Notes under the pieces: generated by a model
Seen by the model: only the letters and a program-made list of their open reading frames with translations
The model's database searches: none
Told to the model about the DNA's origin: nothing
Part shown: in pieces, positions 41,920-51,218 of the stretch
Numbering within the stretch: the stretch's first letter is position 1
How the letters are laid out: every line of letters starts with the position of its first letter
From: Hymenobacter psychrophilus
GTDB lineage: Bacteria > Bacteroidota > Bacteroidia > Cytophagales > Hymenobacteraceae
DNA: 64,000 nt
Direction: 5' to 3'
Assembly (NCBI RefSeq): GCF_900107135.1
Contig: NZ_FNOV01000005.1
Span: 78,856 to 142,855, forward strand
Position numbers and translations under genes: made by a program

Positions 41920-42927
41920 TCATTTTTTTTCAAATTCATAAGGAGCTTTGATGAAATCCATAACTATTCTAGGGTATTTATCCTGAATAAAATCCATCAT
42001 ATTAATAGCAAACGGCAAAATACTATCATTTGCAATTCCCTTGTTTATATTTCCCCAGGTTGCAGGGTAATACCTCGATATAGTTCCTAATACAAAAGAT
42101 ATAGAATACATCTTAGATATATCATTTATAAAAACATCATTCTTAAATAAGGGACTCACATAAGGGTCACCTATATTACGAAAGGCACTTACCCATTTCT
42201 GAGATATAGTAATAAACCTATTATTCTTAAATCTAACAACTGCTTTTGAATCTACTTCATTGACTTTGATATCAAGGTCATCGAATTTTTCGACAGGAAA
42301 AATAGTATGTATAACATCACTGCTTCCCCAATACCTGAACTCCATCTCAACAATTCCTTCCTCTGATTTAGATTTTTCAAATTGAATAGATGGAATACTA
42401 ATATCTAACCAAGTATCAATTGATTGACTGAGGTCAGGAAAACAATAGATGATGTCCTTCAACAGAACCTCAATTTCATTTTCAGGAATACCATATTTAA
42501 TCTTCCACCCTATTCCACTACTACCAACTCTAAAATATGACAAGTTATTTGTTGCATGAATCAATTCAATAAATGTGCCCTTCGATGTTTTAAGTACAAT
42601 ATCTTCTAATTTACCTGAATGAGAAACTTCGTTCCAATTTTTTATCTTTAATCCATGTGATGGCACTATATTATTTTCTCTTGAATCTTTATTCAGAATC
42701 AGCACAAGTCCTCTACTTAGGGCAATGACACCATAGTATTGAAGTAAAGGCTTTACAGAAATATCTGCTTTTTCATAAGAAACGAAATACTCCCTTGCCT
42801 GTGCAAAGGCAGAAGCTATTTCGTGAGCTTTTGATGTGTTAATACTATATTCAAATCTATTCTTTACGTACCTCTTTATTAATTCCTTACTCTCAAAATC
42901 TCTCAGAAAATGCCAGATATTATTCAT
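41920..42927 (-). CDS. YaaC-like protein, AT-rich orphan
   Basis: A 335-residue protein resembling YaaC family members: FAQAREYFVSYEKADISVKPLLQYYGVIALSRGLVLIL near residue 45-80 and PSHGLKIKNW after it. The C-terminal half (ISKMYSISFVLGTISRYYPATW) also fits that family. Function of YaaC is unknown. The gene is strikingly AT-rich, with codon use (many ATA, TTA, AAA) unlike all large neighbours, a sign of recent transfer. Flanked by the GH remnant and GH92. No mobility gene is seen. Confidence 0.75.
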   Translation of the reverse strand: MNNIWHFLRDFESKELIKRYVKNRFEYSINTSKAHEIASAFAQAREYFVSYEKADISVKPLLQYYGVIALSRGLVLILNKDSRENNIVPSHGLKIKNWNEVSHSGKLEDIVLKTSKGTFIELIHATNNLSYFRVGSSGIGWKIKYGIPENEIEVLLKDIIYCFPDLSQSIDTWLDISIPSIQFEKSKSEEGIVEMEFRYWGSSDVIHTIFPVEKFDDLDIKVNEVDSKAVVRFKNNRFITISQKWVSAFRNIGDPYVSPLFKNDVFINDISKMYSISFVLGTISRYYPATWGNINKGIANDSILPFAINMMDFIQDKYPRIVMDFIKAPYEFEKK

Positions 42928-42965
42928 AGTAAGAAAAAAAACGGTTACAAATATATTTTACTTCC

Positions 42966-45260
42966 TCACGGTTTCCCCGCCATCGTAAACACCAACTCCC
43001 CCCCATCCACGATAGCCTGGTGGCTCAAAAACGGCCGCGTCAGCAGCTTCCCGTTGAGGCGGGCTTCCTTGACGTAGACGTTTTTAGCGCTTTGGTTTTT
43101 GACCCGGATGCGGAAGGTTTTGCCATTCTCCAGCCGGAGCGTGGCTCCGTGGATGGCGGGGCTGCCCAGGGCGTACTCGGGCGAGGCGGGCGCGACGGGG
43201 TAGAAGCCCAAGGCCGAGAAGACGTACCAGGCGCTCATCTGGCCGCAGTCGTCGTTGCCGCCGAGGCCGTCGGGGGTGGGGCGGTACATTTTAGGCAGAA
43301 TCTGGCGCACCCGCTGCTGGGTTTTCCAGGGCTGGTCGGTCCAGTTGTAGAGGTAGGCGGCGTGGTGGGCGGGCTCGTTGCCGTGCACGTAGTTGCCGAT
43401 GATACCGTCGCGGGTAATGTCCTCGGTTTCGGCGAAGAACTTATCGGGCAGGTCCATGGTGAACAGCGAATCGAGGTGCCCGACGAAGCGCTGGCTGCCG
43501 CCCATGCGGGCGATGAGGCCGGCGGGGTCCTGGGGCACGTAGAGGCTGTAGTTCCAGGCGTTGCCCTCAATAAAGCCCTGGTTGTGGGTGCTCAGCACGT
43601 CGAACTCCTTCCGGAAGCTGCCGTCGGACAGGCGCGGGCGCATGAAGCCGATGCGCTGGTCGTATACGTTCTGCCAGTTCCGGGCGCGCTGGCTGAACTC
43701 CTGCTCGATATCGGCGCGGCCCAGCGTGCGGGCGGCCTGGGCGATGCACCAGTCGTCGAAGGCGTATTCCAGGGTTTTCGACACCGACGAGCCGCTTTTA
43801 TCCTCAGGCACGTAGCCCAGCTGGATGTAGTCGCCCAGGCCGTCGTACCACTGCTGGCGGGCGGTGGTCACGCAGGCGTCGAGGGCCTTGTTGGCATCGA
43901 AGGGCGCGTTGCCCTTCACAATGGCGTCGGCAATAACGGGCACGGCGTGGTAGCCAATCATGCACCAGTTCTCGTTGGCGTAGTGGCTCCAGACGGGCAG
44001 CATGTGCAGGGTGCTCTGGTCGAAGTGGGCCAGCATGGATTGAATCATATCGGCGTCGCGGGCGGGCTGAATGAGGTTCAGCAGCGGGTGCAGGGCCCGG
44101 TAGGTATCCCAGAGCGAAAAGGTGGTGTAATTGGTGAAGCCCTCGGCGCGGTGAATGTTCTGGTCGAGGCCCCGGTACTGGCCGTCCACGTCCTGGTACA
44201 CGGTGGGGCTCAGGAAGGCGTGGTAGAGGGCCGTGTAGAAGTTGTCCTTGTCTATTTTGTTGGGCGACTCCACCACGATGCGGCTCAGCTCCTGCTGCCA
44301 CTGCGCCTGGCCGGCGCGCTTCACGGCGTCAAAATCCCAGCCCGGCGCTTCGGCCCGCAGGTTGGCCAGCGCCCCGGCCGTGCTCACGCCCGAAAGCGCC
44401 ATTTTCAGCTTGATTTTCTCGCCGGCCTGGGTCGAGAAATCGAAGTACATGCGCAGCTGCTCACCGGCCTGCTCGGGGAAGTTATGGTTCTGATCGAAGC
44501 GGCCCCAGAAGCCCCGATAGGCCTGTTTTTTGGCGTAGTTGCGGGCCCCGTAGCTTTTGAAGGGCTTCGAGAACTGGAGCGCGAAATACTCGGTACGGGT
44601 GCGGGCCCAGCCGTTGGTCTGGCGGTAGCCGGTTACCAGCGAGTCGTTCTCCACCCGCACAAAAGTCCAGACGTTTTTATCGGGGTAGTTATAGATGCCG
44701 GCCGTGAGGTCGAGGATGATGTGGGCCTGCTCGGCTTGCGGAAACGTGTAGCGGTGCATACCCACGCGGGTGGTGGCCGTTAGCTCGGCCCGGATATCGT
44801 GGTCCTGGAGCTGCACCTTGTAGTAGGCCGGCTCGGCCACTTCGGTCTGGTGCGAGAAGCGCGAGCGGAAGCCCTTTTCGGGCTGGTCGGCGGTGCCGGG
44901 GTTGAGCTGCAGCGGCCCGGTGGTGGGCATGATCAGGAAGTCGCCCAAATCGGAGTGGCCGGTGCCGCTGAAGTGGGTGTGCGAGAAGCCGACGATGGTT
45001 TGGTCCTTGTACTGGTAGCCGGCGCAGTATTCGTACACCTTGGGGTTGTACTTGCCGTTTTGCTCGTAGCTGATGGTGTCGGTATCGGGGGAGAGCTGCA
45101 CCATGCCAAACGGCATCGTGGCCCCCGGAAACGTGTGCCCCATCCGCTGGGTGCCCACCAGCGGATGCGCGTACCGCACCAGGTTTTCGGTGGGGCCAAT
45201 AGTTTGGGCCAGGGTGGTGGCGGTAGTGGCGAGGAGGGCGCCAAGGAATGGGAGCTTCAC
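42966..45260 (-). CDS. GH92-family alpha-mannosidase, exported
   Basis: A 764-residue enzyme of the calcium-dependent GH92 group that trims alpha-mannosides. Clear marks: YAHPLVGTQRMGHTFPGATMPFGMVQLSPD, GFSHTHFSGTGHSDLGDF, ALYHAFLSPTVYQDVDG, TTFSLWDTYRALHPL, EGNAWNYSLYVPQD, and GNDDCGQMSAWYVFSALGFYPV. I place the start at the GTG at 45260, which gives MKLPFLGALLATTATTLAQ, a signal peptide; there is no in-frame ATG upstream. It lies between two AT-rich genes but has ordinary composition itself. Confidence 0.93.
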   Translation of the reverse strand: MKLPFLGALLATTATTLAQTIGPTENLVRYAHPLVGTQRMGHTFPGATMPFGMVQLSPDTDTISYEQNGKYNPKVYEYCAGYQYKDQTIVGFSHTHFSGTGHSDLGDFLIMPTTGPLQLNPGTADQPEKGFRSRFSHQTEVAEPAYYKVQLQDHDIRAELTATTRVGMHRYTFPQAEQAHIILDLTAGIYNYPDKNVWTFVRVENDSLVTGYRQTNGWARTRTEYFALQFSKPFKSYGARNYAKKQAYRGFWGRFDQNHNFPEQAGEQLRMYFDFSTQAGEKIKLKMALSGVSTAGALANLRAEAPGWDFDAVKRAGQAQWQQELSRIVVESPNKIDKDNFYTALYHAFLSPTVYQDVDGQYRGLDQNIHRAEGFTNYTTFSLWDTYRALHPLLNLIQPARDADMIQSMLAHFDQSTLHMLPVWSHYANENWCMIGYHAVPVIADAIVKGNAPFDANKALDACVTTARQQWYDGLGDYIQLGYVPEDKSGSSVSKTLEYAFDDWCIAQAARTLGRADIEQEFSQRARNWQNVYDQRIGFMRPRLSDGSFRKEFDVLSTHNQGFIEGNAWNYSLYVPQDPAGLIARMGGSQRFVGHLDSLFTMDLPDKFFAETEDITRDGIIGNYVHGNEPAHHAAYLYNWTDQPWKTQQRVRQILPKMYRPTPDGLGGNDDCGQMSAWYVFSALGFYPVAPASPEYALGSPAIHGATLRLENGKTFRIRVKNQSAKNVYVKEARLNGKLLTRPFLSHQAIVDGGELVFTMAGKP

Positions 45261-45326
45261 GGTTTTGAAGGGGCAGAATAGCACTGATGGTGCAAACTGA
45301 ATTATGAGGAGAAGCACACTACATGT

Positions 45327-45707
45327 TCAGGCCCACAGCACGAATGGCGGATGACCGGTTTCCCGATTATGTAGCTCTCGAAAAGTCCTAAATCGTTTGC
45401 TTACTGTCAATTCAATTATGCCTCTTACATCCAGTCTAATCTTAATCCATAAAGGGAATTTGTCATTAGGTGCCGTGAGTAGCTCGACTACTTCATATTT
45501 AGTCATAGTCTTCTCTGAGAAGTTATTATTTCTAAAAATACCATACTCCATCACGTCATCAATAGAGCTTTTGCTTCTACCTGACTCCTCCATTAACACT
45601 ATCTGAAACATTGGTGACAAGTCATTTTCTTCAGCAGCAATTAATTCACCGGTCGCTTTCTCTAGATTACTCAAAAATTCCTTTTGTCTTACAGTATAGC
45701 GCTTCAT
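45327..45707 (-). CDS. Hypothetical 126-aa protein, AT-rich
   Basis: Not recognised. Cytoplasmic-looking: MKRYTVRQKEFLSNLEKATGEL, then a MEESGRSKSSIDDV segment and beta-rich C-terminal half (LWIKIRLDVRGIIELTVSKRF). AT-rich compared with its neighbours, like the YaaC-like gene 2.4 kb away. The ATG at 45707 is clear. Confidence 0.6.
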   Translation of the reverse strand: MKRYTVRQKEFLSNLEKATGELIAAEENDLSPMFQIVLMEESGRSKSSIDDVMEYGIFRNNNFSEKTMTKYEVVELLTAPNDKFPLWIKIRLDVRGIIELTVSKRFRTFRELHNRETGHPPFVLWA

Positions 45708-45769
45708 AAAAAGAGGTTTCGAACTTCATTTTGAATCTATTGAACGAGTCGTAATCCTTACGCTACCCC

Positions 45770-46306
45770 TCAATGCCCATAACTCACCACCCGCGTTATC
45801 TGCCAACGGCCGTCTTTCAGCCGCCACACCATCATGTTTTTGAAAGTGCCGCAGTCGTCCTTGCCGTTTTCGACGTGGCAGAAACGGTGCTCGTAAGTTT
45901 CCACGGCCCCGTAGTCCTTGATGGGAAATACTTCCAGGGTGCCGGGCACGAGCTGGCGGTTGAGGCCGGTGGTTTTGTTCTGTTCGAACATGCGGCGGAA
46001 AGCATCCATCGTCTGCCGGAAGTCGGACACGCCGCCTTTGTCGTGATAGAACTCCAGGTCTTCGGCGAAGTAGGTTTGCAGCTTGTCGGCGTCGTGCTGG
46101 TTGAAGGCCACGAACATCGCGCTGTCGAGCCGGGCAATGGTGCGGTACAGCTCCGGCGAAACGGGCGGTTTCGCGGCTGCCTGCACCGGGGGCAGCGATT
46201 TTACCGTGGTGCAGGCGCTGCTTCCGGCCAAGACCAGCATTGTCAGCAAGTTGCCAATGCGGCTGAAGTAGCGGCTCCTGATTGGTAAGCGAGAGTTGCT
46301 GGGCAT
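45770..46306 (-). CDS. NTF2-like (DUF4440-type) lipoprotein
   Basis: A 178-residue exported protein. The signal region LLTMLVLAGSSACTTV has a plausible lipobox (SSAC). The mature part is a SnoaL/NTF2 cone fold: IARLDSAMFVAFNQHDADKLQTYFAEDLEFYHD, then DAFRRMFEQN and GTFKNMMVWRLKDGRWQITRVVSYGH. Function is not known. Start: ATG at 46306. Confidence 0.85.
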   Translation of the reverse strand: MPSNSRLPIRSRYFSRIGNLLTMLVLAGSSACTTVKSLPPVQAAAKPPVSPELYRTIARLDSAMFVAFNQHDADKLQTYFAEDLEFYHDKGGVSDFRQTMDAFRRMFEQNKTTGLNRQLVPGTLEVFPIKDYGAVETYEHRFCHVENGKDDCGTFKNMMVWRLKDGRWQITRVVSYGH

Positions 46307-46423
46307 ACCTCAAAGAAAGGAATTCGGAAACACTTGCCCGCTGCCGGGCTTTTGCTGCCCGGCCCGCAAAATCGGATTCGCCGCGTGCTGAGGCAAACGG
46401 CCACTGCGCCCGCCCGAACGTCT

Positions 46424-46431
46424 TACCTTTG
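46424..46431 (+). promoter_or_regulatory. Promoter -7 box of sbcC
   Basis: TACCTTTG, 31 bases before the sbcC ATG; shows that sbcC is transcribed apart from sbcD. Confidence 0.55.
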
Positions 46432-46462
46432 CAGCGCCTCCTTCCCGCCCTACTCACCCCGC

Positions 46463-49400
46463 ATGAAAATCCTCCGCGTCCGCTTCTTCAACCTTAACTC
46501 CCTGCGCGGCGAGCATTCCGTGGATTTCAGCCTTTCGCCGCTGGCCGACGCGGGTTTGTTTGCCATTACGGGGGCCACCGGGGCGGGCAAAACCACCATC
46601 CTCGACGCCATTACGCTGGCCCTCTACGGGCAGGTGCCCCGCCACGAAACGACTGGCCCCGAGCACGTGATGAGCCACGGCACGGGCGAGAGCTGGGCCG
46701 AAGTGGAGTTTGAGGTGAATGGCCAGCAGTACCGCAGCAAGTGGGGCCAGCACCGGGGCCGCCGCAAGGCTGAAAACCCGTTGCAGGACTCCAAAATGGA
46801 ACTTAGCGAGCGGAAACAGTCCGAGGACGGAACGGTAACCTGGGAGTTTGTAGAAACCTATAAATCGAAGGTCCCCGCCAAAGTGGCCGCCCTGAGCGGC
46901 CTCGAGTACAAGCAGTTTCTGCGCTCGGTGCTGCTGGCCCAGGGCGACTTCACGCGGTTTCTGAAGGCCCCGGCCGGCGAGCGGGCCCAGCTGCTGGAAA
47001 AGATTACCGACACCAAAAAGTATTCCGACATCTCGCGGGCCGCCTTCGAGCGGGCCAAGCACGAAACGCAGCAGGTCGAGCAGCTACGCCAGGGCCTGAG
47101 CGGCGTGGCCCTGCTGTCGGCGGAGGAGGTGGCGTTTCTGGAAGGGGAAACCCAGGACCTGAGCCGGCAGCTGACCGAAGCCACTGCCCGCCAGGAGCAG
47201 CTGCGTGAGGCCCAGCAGTGGCACCGCCAGCTCCAGGACTTGCAGCAGAAGCTGCTGACTACCCGGCAGCGCCAGCAGCAGCTCGCGGCCCAGGCCGAAA
47301 CCCTCGCGCCCCTGCGCCAGCGCCTCGCCTGGCATCAGCAGGCCCAACCCTTCGCCCCCGACCTCGCCCTGCTGGGCCAGGCCGAAACCCAGCTGACCAG
47401 GCTGCAAACCGAAACCAACCGGCTCCGCGAGCAACTCCCCCGCCTGCAGGCCCAGCGCACCGCCGCCGATACCGCCCGCACCGCCGCCCGCCAAACCCAC
47501 GAAGCCGCCACCGAAGTCCGCGAAACCCGGGAGCCCGACCTACGGGCCGCAGAGCGACTCGACCAAGCTATTACGCAGCAACTACAGCAGCTCGACGAGA
47601 AGACCACGGCCTACAAACAGCGCAACGAGGAGTGCAAGCAGCTGACACAGGAGCGGCAAACGACGGAAACCCGCACCGGCCAGGCCCGGGAGCAGCTCGC
47701 AACCACGGCGGAATGGCTGCGCCAGCACAGTCGCCGGGCCGAGATGATAGACGTTTTCGCCGACTTCACGAGCAACGTGCAGGACTGGGACCGACTGCGC
47801 ACCGAGGACGGGCAGCTGACCACCCGCGTCGCGACGCTCGACACCCGCTTGCGCGAGGCCCGGCAGCAGGAGGAGCAAGCCGCCACGGCCGGTCGCCTCG
47901 CCCGCCAGCACCTCGACGCCCACGAACGGGAAGCCCGGCTGCTGGCCGCCACCCGCGACGAGCGGCTGCGGCTGCTTCATCACCATGTGCAGACCCTGCG
48001 CCGGGAACTGGCCGAAAAAGAGGCGCACCGCGAAACCCAGCGCCAACTCGTGCAGGCCCGGCAGCTGATTCTGAGCCACGAGGAAGCCCGGCAACACCTG
48101 AAACCCCACGCCCCCTGCCCGCTTTGCGGAGCCCTGGAGCACCCTTATGCGGCCGGCGTACTCGGCCTTGATGATGCCCGGCTGGCCCAGGAACAGGCCC
48201 ATGTGGAAAGCCTCACCCAGGAAGCCCACGCCCTCAATGCCCGCGTCAACCGCCTGAACACCTTCCTCAACCTGCTCGAAAACGCCGGCGGCGACGCCAG
48301 CCGGGTAGCCCCCGACGCCCCGTTGCAGCTCGTGACGCCGGCCCGCGAGGAAGCCGTGCCAGCCGAAAGCCGGGCGCTGGTCCAGCAGCTCAAAGACCTG
48401 GATCAGCAGCGCGCCAGCGCAGAAAAGCAACTCGCCCAGGCCCTCGCGGAGCAGCAGGCCGCCCAGCGCGCTCAGGTTAGCGTGCAGCAGGATTTGCAGG
48501 AAGCCCAGCACCAGCTTCGCGATGTGCGCGAGCAGCTTCCCGCCCTCAAAAGCCAGCTGGAAAGCCTGTTAAGCAACTTCGACCTTGCCTTTACCGGCGA
48601 AAATGGGGCTGCCATGCAAACCCGGCTCCGGGTTTTGGAAGCCGAGTACAAAACCCGCCAGGCGGAGTTCAACAAGGCCAACGAGCAGGCCGAAGTAGGG
48701 CAGGCGCTCATCGGCAAGCTCGAGCGGGATGAGCTTGAGGCCCGCAGCTGGCTCAAAGCCAACAAGCAGGGACTGGTAGACCAGCACGCGGCCCTCAAGC
48801 ACCAGCAGGCCGAACGCCACGCACTACTGCCCGAAACCGATGTAGCCCAAGTGCGCCGGCAACTGGAGCAGGCGGCCCGCGCCGCCGACCAGCTCCGCCA
48901 GCAGGCCGACCAGCAGTTTCAGCAGCACGACACGGCCCTGACCGTGGCTACCGACCAACTGCGCCAGCGCGAGCACGACACCGCCACCCAGCAGCTGGCC
49001 CACCAGGAGCGGCACGCCGCTTTGGTCGCGGCCCTGCAAGCGGCCGGCCTGGCTCCCGACCCGGCCGCGCTGCCCGCCTTGCTGCTGCCCGAAACCGAAG
49101 CCGCCACGTTGCAAACGCAGCTCCGCCGCCACGAGCAGGACTCGGATCTGGCGGCCCGGGTGCTCACCGAAACTACGACCCAGTTCGAGGAGCAGGCCAC
49201 CCGCGCCCTCACCACCGACGCGCCCGAGCACACGGCCCAGCAATTGAGCGCCGCCAACGAGCAGCTGGCCGCCCTCAACCAACAATTAGGTCAGCGGCAG
49301 GAGCGCCTCAACACCCACCGCAACGGCCAGGAGCGCCACGCCACCCTGGCCGCCGCCCTCGAAAACCAGCAGCAGCAGGCCCTGCGCTGGCGCCACTTGG

Positions 49401-49900
49401 CCGAGCTCATCGGCTCGGCCGACGGCAAGAAATTCAGCGAATTCGCCCAGGGCCTCACCCTGGCCCGCCTCGTAGACCTAGCCAACCGCCACCTGCACCG
49501 CTTCACCGACCGCTACCGCATTCTGCGCAACCCCGACCAGCACCTCGACCTGCTCATTCAGGATGACTACCAGGCCGGGGCCACGCGCTCCATGAACTCG
49601 CTCTCGGGCGGGGAAAGCTTCCTCGTGAGCCTGGCGCTGGCGCTGGGCCTCTCGGAACTAGCCGGCCGCAAAACCCAGATCGACACGCTCTTCATCGACG
49701 AAGGCTTCGGCACCCTCGACCCCGACACGCTCGACGTGGCCCTCTCGGCCCTCGAAATGCTGCAAGGAACCGGCAAAACCATCGGCATCATCTCGCACGT
49801 TGAAGCCCTCAAGGAGCGCGTCGGCACCCAAATCAACGTTCGCAAAGGCGCCGGCGGCATCAGCTCCCTGCAGGTGCTAGGATTCGATGGGGCATTATAG
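46463..49900 (+). CDS. sbcC: Exonuclease subunit SbcC (Rad50-like)
   Basis: ATPase subunit of SbcCD. In 1145 residues: Walker A GATGAGKTT at 37-45; the Q-loop region QFLRSVLLAQGDFTRFL; a long coiled coil interrupted near the middle by the zinc hook CPLCG; then signature LSGGESFLVSLALALGLSEL and Walker B DTLFIDEGFGTLD. Very rich in Gln, Ala and Leu, as expected for the coiled coil. Start: ATG at 46463, giving MKILRVRFFNLNSLRG. Own promoter; sbcD lies 6.5 kb upstream. Confidence 0.96.
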   Translation: MKILRVRFFNLNSLRGEHSVDFSLSPLADAGLFAITGATGAGKTTILDAITLALYGQVPRHETTGPEHVMSHGTGESWAEVEFEVNGQQYRSKWGQHRGRRKAENPLQDSKMELSERKQSEDGTVTWEFVETYKSKVPAKVAALSGLEYKQFLRSVLLAQGDFTRFLKAPAGERAQLLEKITDTKKYSDISRAAFERAKHETQQVEQLRQGLSGVALLSAEEVAFLEGETQDLSRQLTEATARQEQLREAQQWHRQLQDLQQKLLTTRQRQQQLAAQAETLAPLRQRLAWHQQAQPFAPDLALLGQAETQLTRLQTETNRLREQLPRLQAQRTAADTARTAARQTHEAATEVRETREPDLRAAERLDQAITQQLQQLDEKTTAYKQRNEECKQLTQERQTTETRTGQAREQLATTAEWLRQHSRRAEMIDVFADFTSNVQDWDRLRTEDGQLTTRVATLDTRLREARQQEEQAATAGRLARQHLDAHEREARLLAATRDERLRLLHHHVQTLRRELAEKEAHRETQRQLVQARQLILSHEEARQHLKPHAPCPLCGALEHPYAAGVLGLDDARLAQEQAHVESLTQEAHALNARVNRLNTFLNLLENAGGDASRVAPDAPLQLVTPAREEAVPAESRALVQQLKDLDQQRASAEKQLAQALAEQQAAQRAQVSVQQDLQEAQHQLRDVREQLPALKSQLESLLSNFDLAFTGENGAAMQTRLRVLEAEYKTRQAEFNKANEQAEVGQALIGKLERDELEARSWLKANKQGLVDQHAALKHQQAERHALLPETDVAQVRRQLEQAARAADQLRQQADQQFQQHDTALTVATDQLRQREHDTATQQLAHQERHAALVAALQAAGLAPDPAALPALLLPETEAATLQTQLRRHEQDSDLAARVLTETTTQFEEQATRALTTDAPEHTAQQLSAANEQLAALNQQLGQRQERLNTHRNGQERHATLAAALENQQQQALRWRHLAELIGSADGKKFSEFAQGLTLARLVDLANRHLHRFTDRYRILRNPDQHLDLLIQDDYQAGATRSMNSLSGGESFLVSLALALGLSELAGRKTQIDTLFIDEGFGTLDPDTLDVALSALEMLQGTGKTIGIISHVEALKERVGTQINVRKGAGGISSLQVLGFDGAL

Positions 49901-49916
49901 AAGCCCGGTGTAAAAG

Positions 49917-50085
49917 ACAGTCATGCTTGATCTGGCGTCCGCGCAGTCGAAGCCTCTCTACCACTGTACTAAACCTGTCGCTTGGCTCCCCCTCTCCTTT
50001 TCCGGATAGGGGGCCGGGGGGGTGAGGTGAACCACCAGAACGAAGCGGCAGAGATGCTTCGGCAAGCTCAGCATGACGGTCTGCT
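49917..50085. repeat. Degenerate palindromic element after sbcC
   Basis: The left part CAGTCATGCTTGATC...TCGAAGCCTCTCTAC and the right part CAGAGATGCTTCGGCAAGCTCAGCATGACGG are a decayed inverted pair of the 7.9/26.3-kb type. The middle holds CCCCCTCTCCTTTTCCGG / GGGGGCCGGGGGGGTGAGG, a second repeat that seems to have landed in the first. Confidence 0.6.
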
Positions 50086-51148
50086 AAACGGCACCGCCCG
50101 CCGCCCGGATTTCCGCCCAGCTCCAGTACCGCCGGGGCTTAATGTCGGCGTATCCGGCCGCAAAAAACGCCACTACCTCCCGCTCCAGCTCGGCGGGCGC
50201 AATGGAGGAAGCGTAAATCGGGCGTTGGTCGGGGTCGGCGTAGCGTTGGGCTTTGCTGAGAGTGCGGCCACTCAGGCGCAGCAGCGGGCCGGTGTCGGTG
50301 ATGCCGTCGTGGGTCCAGCGGCGGGGCGTTTGCTCCAGGGCGTTGAGGCGGGCGGCGAGGCCATCGAGGGGCAGGCGGGGCAGCGTAGGACGGCTTTCCA
50401 GGTCGATCCAGGTGGTGTACTTGTACTCGAATTCGTAACGCTGCCCGTCGTAGAGGCTCAGCACCAGATCGGTACCGCTGCTGGGGCTGAACAGGGCGTA
50501 GTAGGGCAGCGGCTCGGGTGTGCGCACCACAGTCAGGCCGATTTTGGGGTAACGGCGCACGGTGGTAGCGGGGCTTTGCAGAACGGCCACGGCTGCTTTC
50601 ACCCGTGCAAATTCCGGTTCCCAGACGGTGCGGCCCGCGGCAGGATTTTCCAGCAGCTCGGCGAAACGGGGCAGAAACCAGGCGAACTTCTCGGCCGACG
50701 CCTCATCCTCGCGGCGGCGCCGGGCCGGAGCCCCGAAGGGCTCGTAGAACCGGTCCCTCTCCTCGGCATTCAGCCAGCAAACCAATTGCAGAGCCTGGTC
50801 GGCGAGTGGGTGCTGCCAGTCGATTTCGCGGAAGTCGCCGAGCACAGCCACGAGGCGCAATAGCGTTTCGTGGCGCAGCGCCAGCGCTGGGTTCAGCAAT
50901 GCCCACACGCCCACGAAACCATCGATATCGAAGTGGTTGGCCGTTACGGCGAGGACTTGCAAACCTGGGGTAGCGGGTGCGTGCAGGGCCCGCAGGGCCG
51001 AGCCGGCACTGGTATCGTCGCGCAGGGCTGCGGGCGTAGCGGCCCCGCGCCAGTGCGCCAGCGTGAGCACCGCACCCAGCCCCGTGCTATCCACTACAAT
51101 GGTTGGCTGCCGGCGCAGCTGCTGAAAGGGGACGAAGTATCTGACCAA
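50084..51148 (-). CDS. Hypothetical protein, DUF6687-like
   Basis: A protein of about 354 residues. It opens with RYFVPFQQLRRQPTIVVDSTGLGAVLTLAHWRG, then DDTSAGSALRAL, TANHFDIDGFVGVWALLNP and the C-terminal YADIKPRRYWSWAEIRAAG. The NHFDxDG segment recalls DHH-type or DUF6687 proteins. Function unknown. The start is uncertain: a TTG at 51148 fits the family opening and lies 23 bases after a TACCTTTC box (51172-51179); a GTG at 51217 is the alternative. The upstream extension overlaps the HNH gene. Confidence 0.7.
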   Translation of the reverse strand: MVRYFVPFQQLRRQPTIVVDSTGLGAVLTLAHWRGAATPAALRDDTSAGSALRALHAPATPGLQVLAVTANHFDIDGFVGVWALLNPALALRHETLLRLVAVLGDFREIDWQHPLADQALQLVCWLNAEERDRFYEPFGAPARRRREDEASAEKFAWFLPRFAELLENPAAGRTVWEPEFARVKAAVAVLQSPATTVRRYPKIGLTVVRTPEPLPYYALFSPSSGTDLVLSLYDGQRYEFEYKYTTWIDLESRPTLPRLPLDGLAARLNALEQTPRRWTHDGITDTGPLLRLSGRTLSKAQRYADPDQRPIYASSIAPAELEREVVAFFAAGYADIKPRRYWSWAEIRAAGGAV

Positions 51149-51218
51149 ATCGGAGAACTGAGTGGGGAGCCGAAAGGTACTACAGATGGCCGCAGCGTGC
51201 TCTGTTTTCCCAACCACC

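Noticed and set aside
43020..44783. Long plus-strand open frame opposite the GH92 gene
   Set aside because: Antisense shadow of a clear GH92 reading frame; rich in Val, Gly and Ala and without any recognisable domain.
49980..50040. Possible gene in the GC-rich tract after sbcC
   Set aside because: The stretch is a CCCCTCTCC/GGGGG repeat inside a palindrome, with no protein-like frame.
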